Below are positions 63,473-64,000 of a stretch of DNA of 64,000 nt, piece by piece. This DNA is from an uncultured Lachnospiraceae bacterium (lineage in GTDB: Bacteria; Bacillota; Clostridia; Lachnospirales; Lachnospiraceae). The first letter of the stretch is position 1, and each line of letters opens with the position of its first letter. A program made the position numbers and the translations under genes. The stretch spans positions 1-64,000 of the forward strand of contig CACWQH010000006.1 of NCBI GenBank assembly GCA_902762955.1, written 5' to 3'. The notes under the pieces were generated by a model. The model was not told the DNA's origin and did not search any database. It was given only the letters and a program-made list of their open reading frames with translations.

Positions 63473-64000
63473 TTAAAAGCTTTTTAGTGTTTTAATATCT
63501 GTTTCGGTAACATTTTCATTAATCAATGAATATATATCAAGCTTTTCATCATCCTTTACAACATATACACCTGAAAAATGAAGCTTTTTTGCATAATCGA
63601 TATAGTCTTCAATACTATGCTTTGCGGATTTTCTGATAAGCTCAATCTTCTTATCCTTCTCCCTGTAATAGGTTGCAAGCTCTATAGCGGCTTTTTGCTG
63701 TTCTCTTTCATACAATATTAGAATATTTGAATAATCAAGCTCAAGCTCTATCTTATTGCGTGAAATGGCACTCATAAGCTCATCAACATATATGGCAAAG
63801 CCTACAGCCGGAGCATCCTTGCCGAACTTGGCCATCAGATTATTATATCTGCCGCCCTTTACAATAGCATCGCCTGTTCCGTAGGTATAACCCCTGAAAA
63901 TAATTCCGGTATAGTAATTGTATCTGTTAATCATACTAAGGTCAAAGCTTACATATTGTTCGTATCCGTATGAGCGAAGTGCATTGTAAACACGTTTCAT
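63473..64000 (-). CDS. hisZ: ATP phosphoribosyltransferase regulatory subunit HisZ, C-terminal part
   Basis: At least 175 residues, with the stop at 63473; the frame is open to the right edge, so the gene starts outside the window and the ATG at 64000 is probably internal. It is a histidyl-tRNA-synthetase-like protein without aminoacylation activity: MINRYNYYTGIIFRGYTYGTG, here seen as INRYNYYTGIIFRGY, and VKGGRYNNLMAKFG, VGFAIYVDELM. It pairs with the short HisG next to it. True HisS is less likely given the position. Confidence 0.88.
   Translation of the reverse strand: MKRVYNALRSYGYEQYVSFDLSMINRYNYYTGIIFRGYTYGTGDAIVKGGRYNNLMAKFGKDAPAVGFAIYVDELMSAISRNKIELELDYSNILILYEREQQKAAIELATYYREKDKKIELIRKSAKHSIEDYIDYAKKLHFSGVYVVKDDEKLDIYSLINENVTETDIKTLKSF

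Noticed and set aside
1..64000. CRISPR arrays, rRNA and tRNA genes
   Set aside because: No regularly spaced direct repeats and no rRNA or tRNA-like sequence were noticed when reading; a dedicated search was not possible.

Overview
The window is AT-rich and carries Gram-positive, Clostridia-type gene content: sepF, divIVA, yqfC/yqfD, an endonuclease-type mutL, lipobox lipoproteins, a sortase-type surface protein and AGGAGG ribosome binding sites. Gene order (miaB-mutS-mutL-miaA; radC-mreCD-pbp2-minCD-rodA-mgsA; yggS-sepF-divIVA-aroB-lspA-rluD; proB-proA with DUF896 and fthC; rpsU-yqfC-yqfD-phoH-ybeY) and family-type oddities (permuted substrate-binding protein, HisF-like/HisIE fusion, very long PBP2) point to a member of the Lachnospiraceae. 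The assignment is inference from recognised families; no database was searched.

Layout. (1) 1-9.9 kb is the tail of a mobile element on the + strand: a giant DNA methylase/helicase open at the left edge, a three-domain protein (MuF-C-like, nucleotidyltransferase-like and zeta-kinase-like), an acidic protein of three ~72-residue repeats, and an IS30-family transposase at the junction with the chromosome. (2) 10.1-12.6 kb is an amino-acid ABC transporter (circularly permuted binding lipoprotein, permease with a lipobox-like N-terminus, ATPase) closed by a strong terminator. (3) 12.6-20.9 kb holds tRNA modification and mismatch repair (miaB, mutS, mutL, miaA), interrupted by a GH5 glycosidase. 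(4) 21-37.9 kb is a long + strand run: a methionine gamma-lyase-like PLP enzyme, radC, the elongation and division-site genes mreC, mreD, pbp2, minC, minD and rodA, then mgsA, a D,D-carboxypeptidase, an HlyD-like protein, yggS, sepF, divIVA, aroB, lspA and rluD, ending in a terminator. mreB and minE are not in the cluster. (5) 37.9-42 kb is a small accessory island: a tyrosine recombinase with its own consensus promoter and a 5' inverted repeat, an MNT antitoxin whose HEPN partner is broken, a cytidylate-kinase-like protein, an XRE regulator with three evenly spaced operators, and a DUF6273-like surface protein. (6) 42-64 kb is all on the - strand: a VWA/MoxR pair, a long palindrome, proA, fthC, DUF896, proB, two flavoproteins, a BofC-like protein, a DUF3048 lipoprotein, ybeY, phoH, yqfD, yqfC and rpsU, then capA, alaS, a small membrane protein and the histidine genes hisFIE-like, hisB, hisD, hisG and hisZ (cut by the right edge).

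How it fits together. The housekeeping regions combine envelope growth (MreCD, PBP2, RodA, LspA, carboxypeptidase), division-site placement (MinCD, SepF, DivIVA) and amino-acid biosynthesis (ProBA, HisZGDB-IE). The accessory parts lie at 0-10 kb and 38-42 kb and contain most of the unusual structure: multi-toxin domain architecture, a decayed type VII toxin-antitoxin pair and the symmetrical XRE operator array. No CRISPR array, rRNA or tRNA gene was seen, and no stretch above 300 bases lacks a gene.
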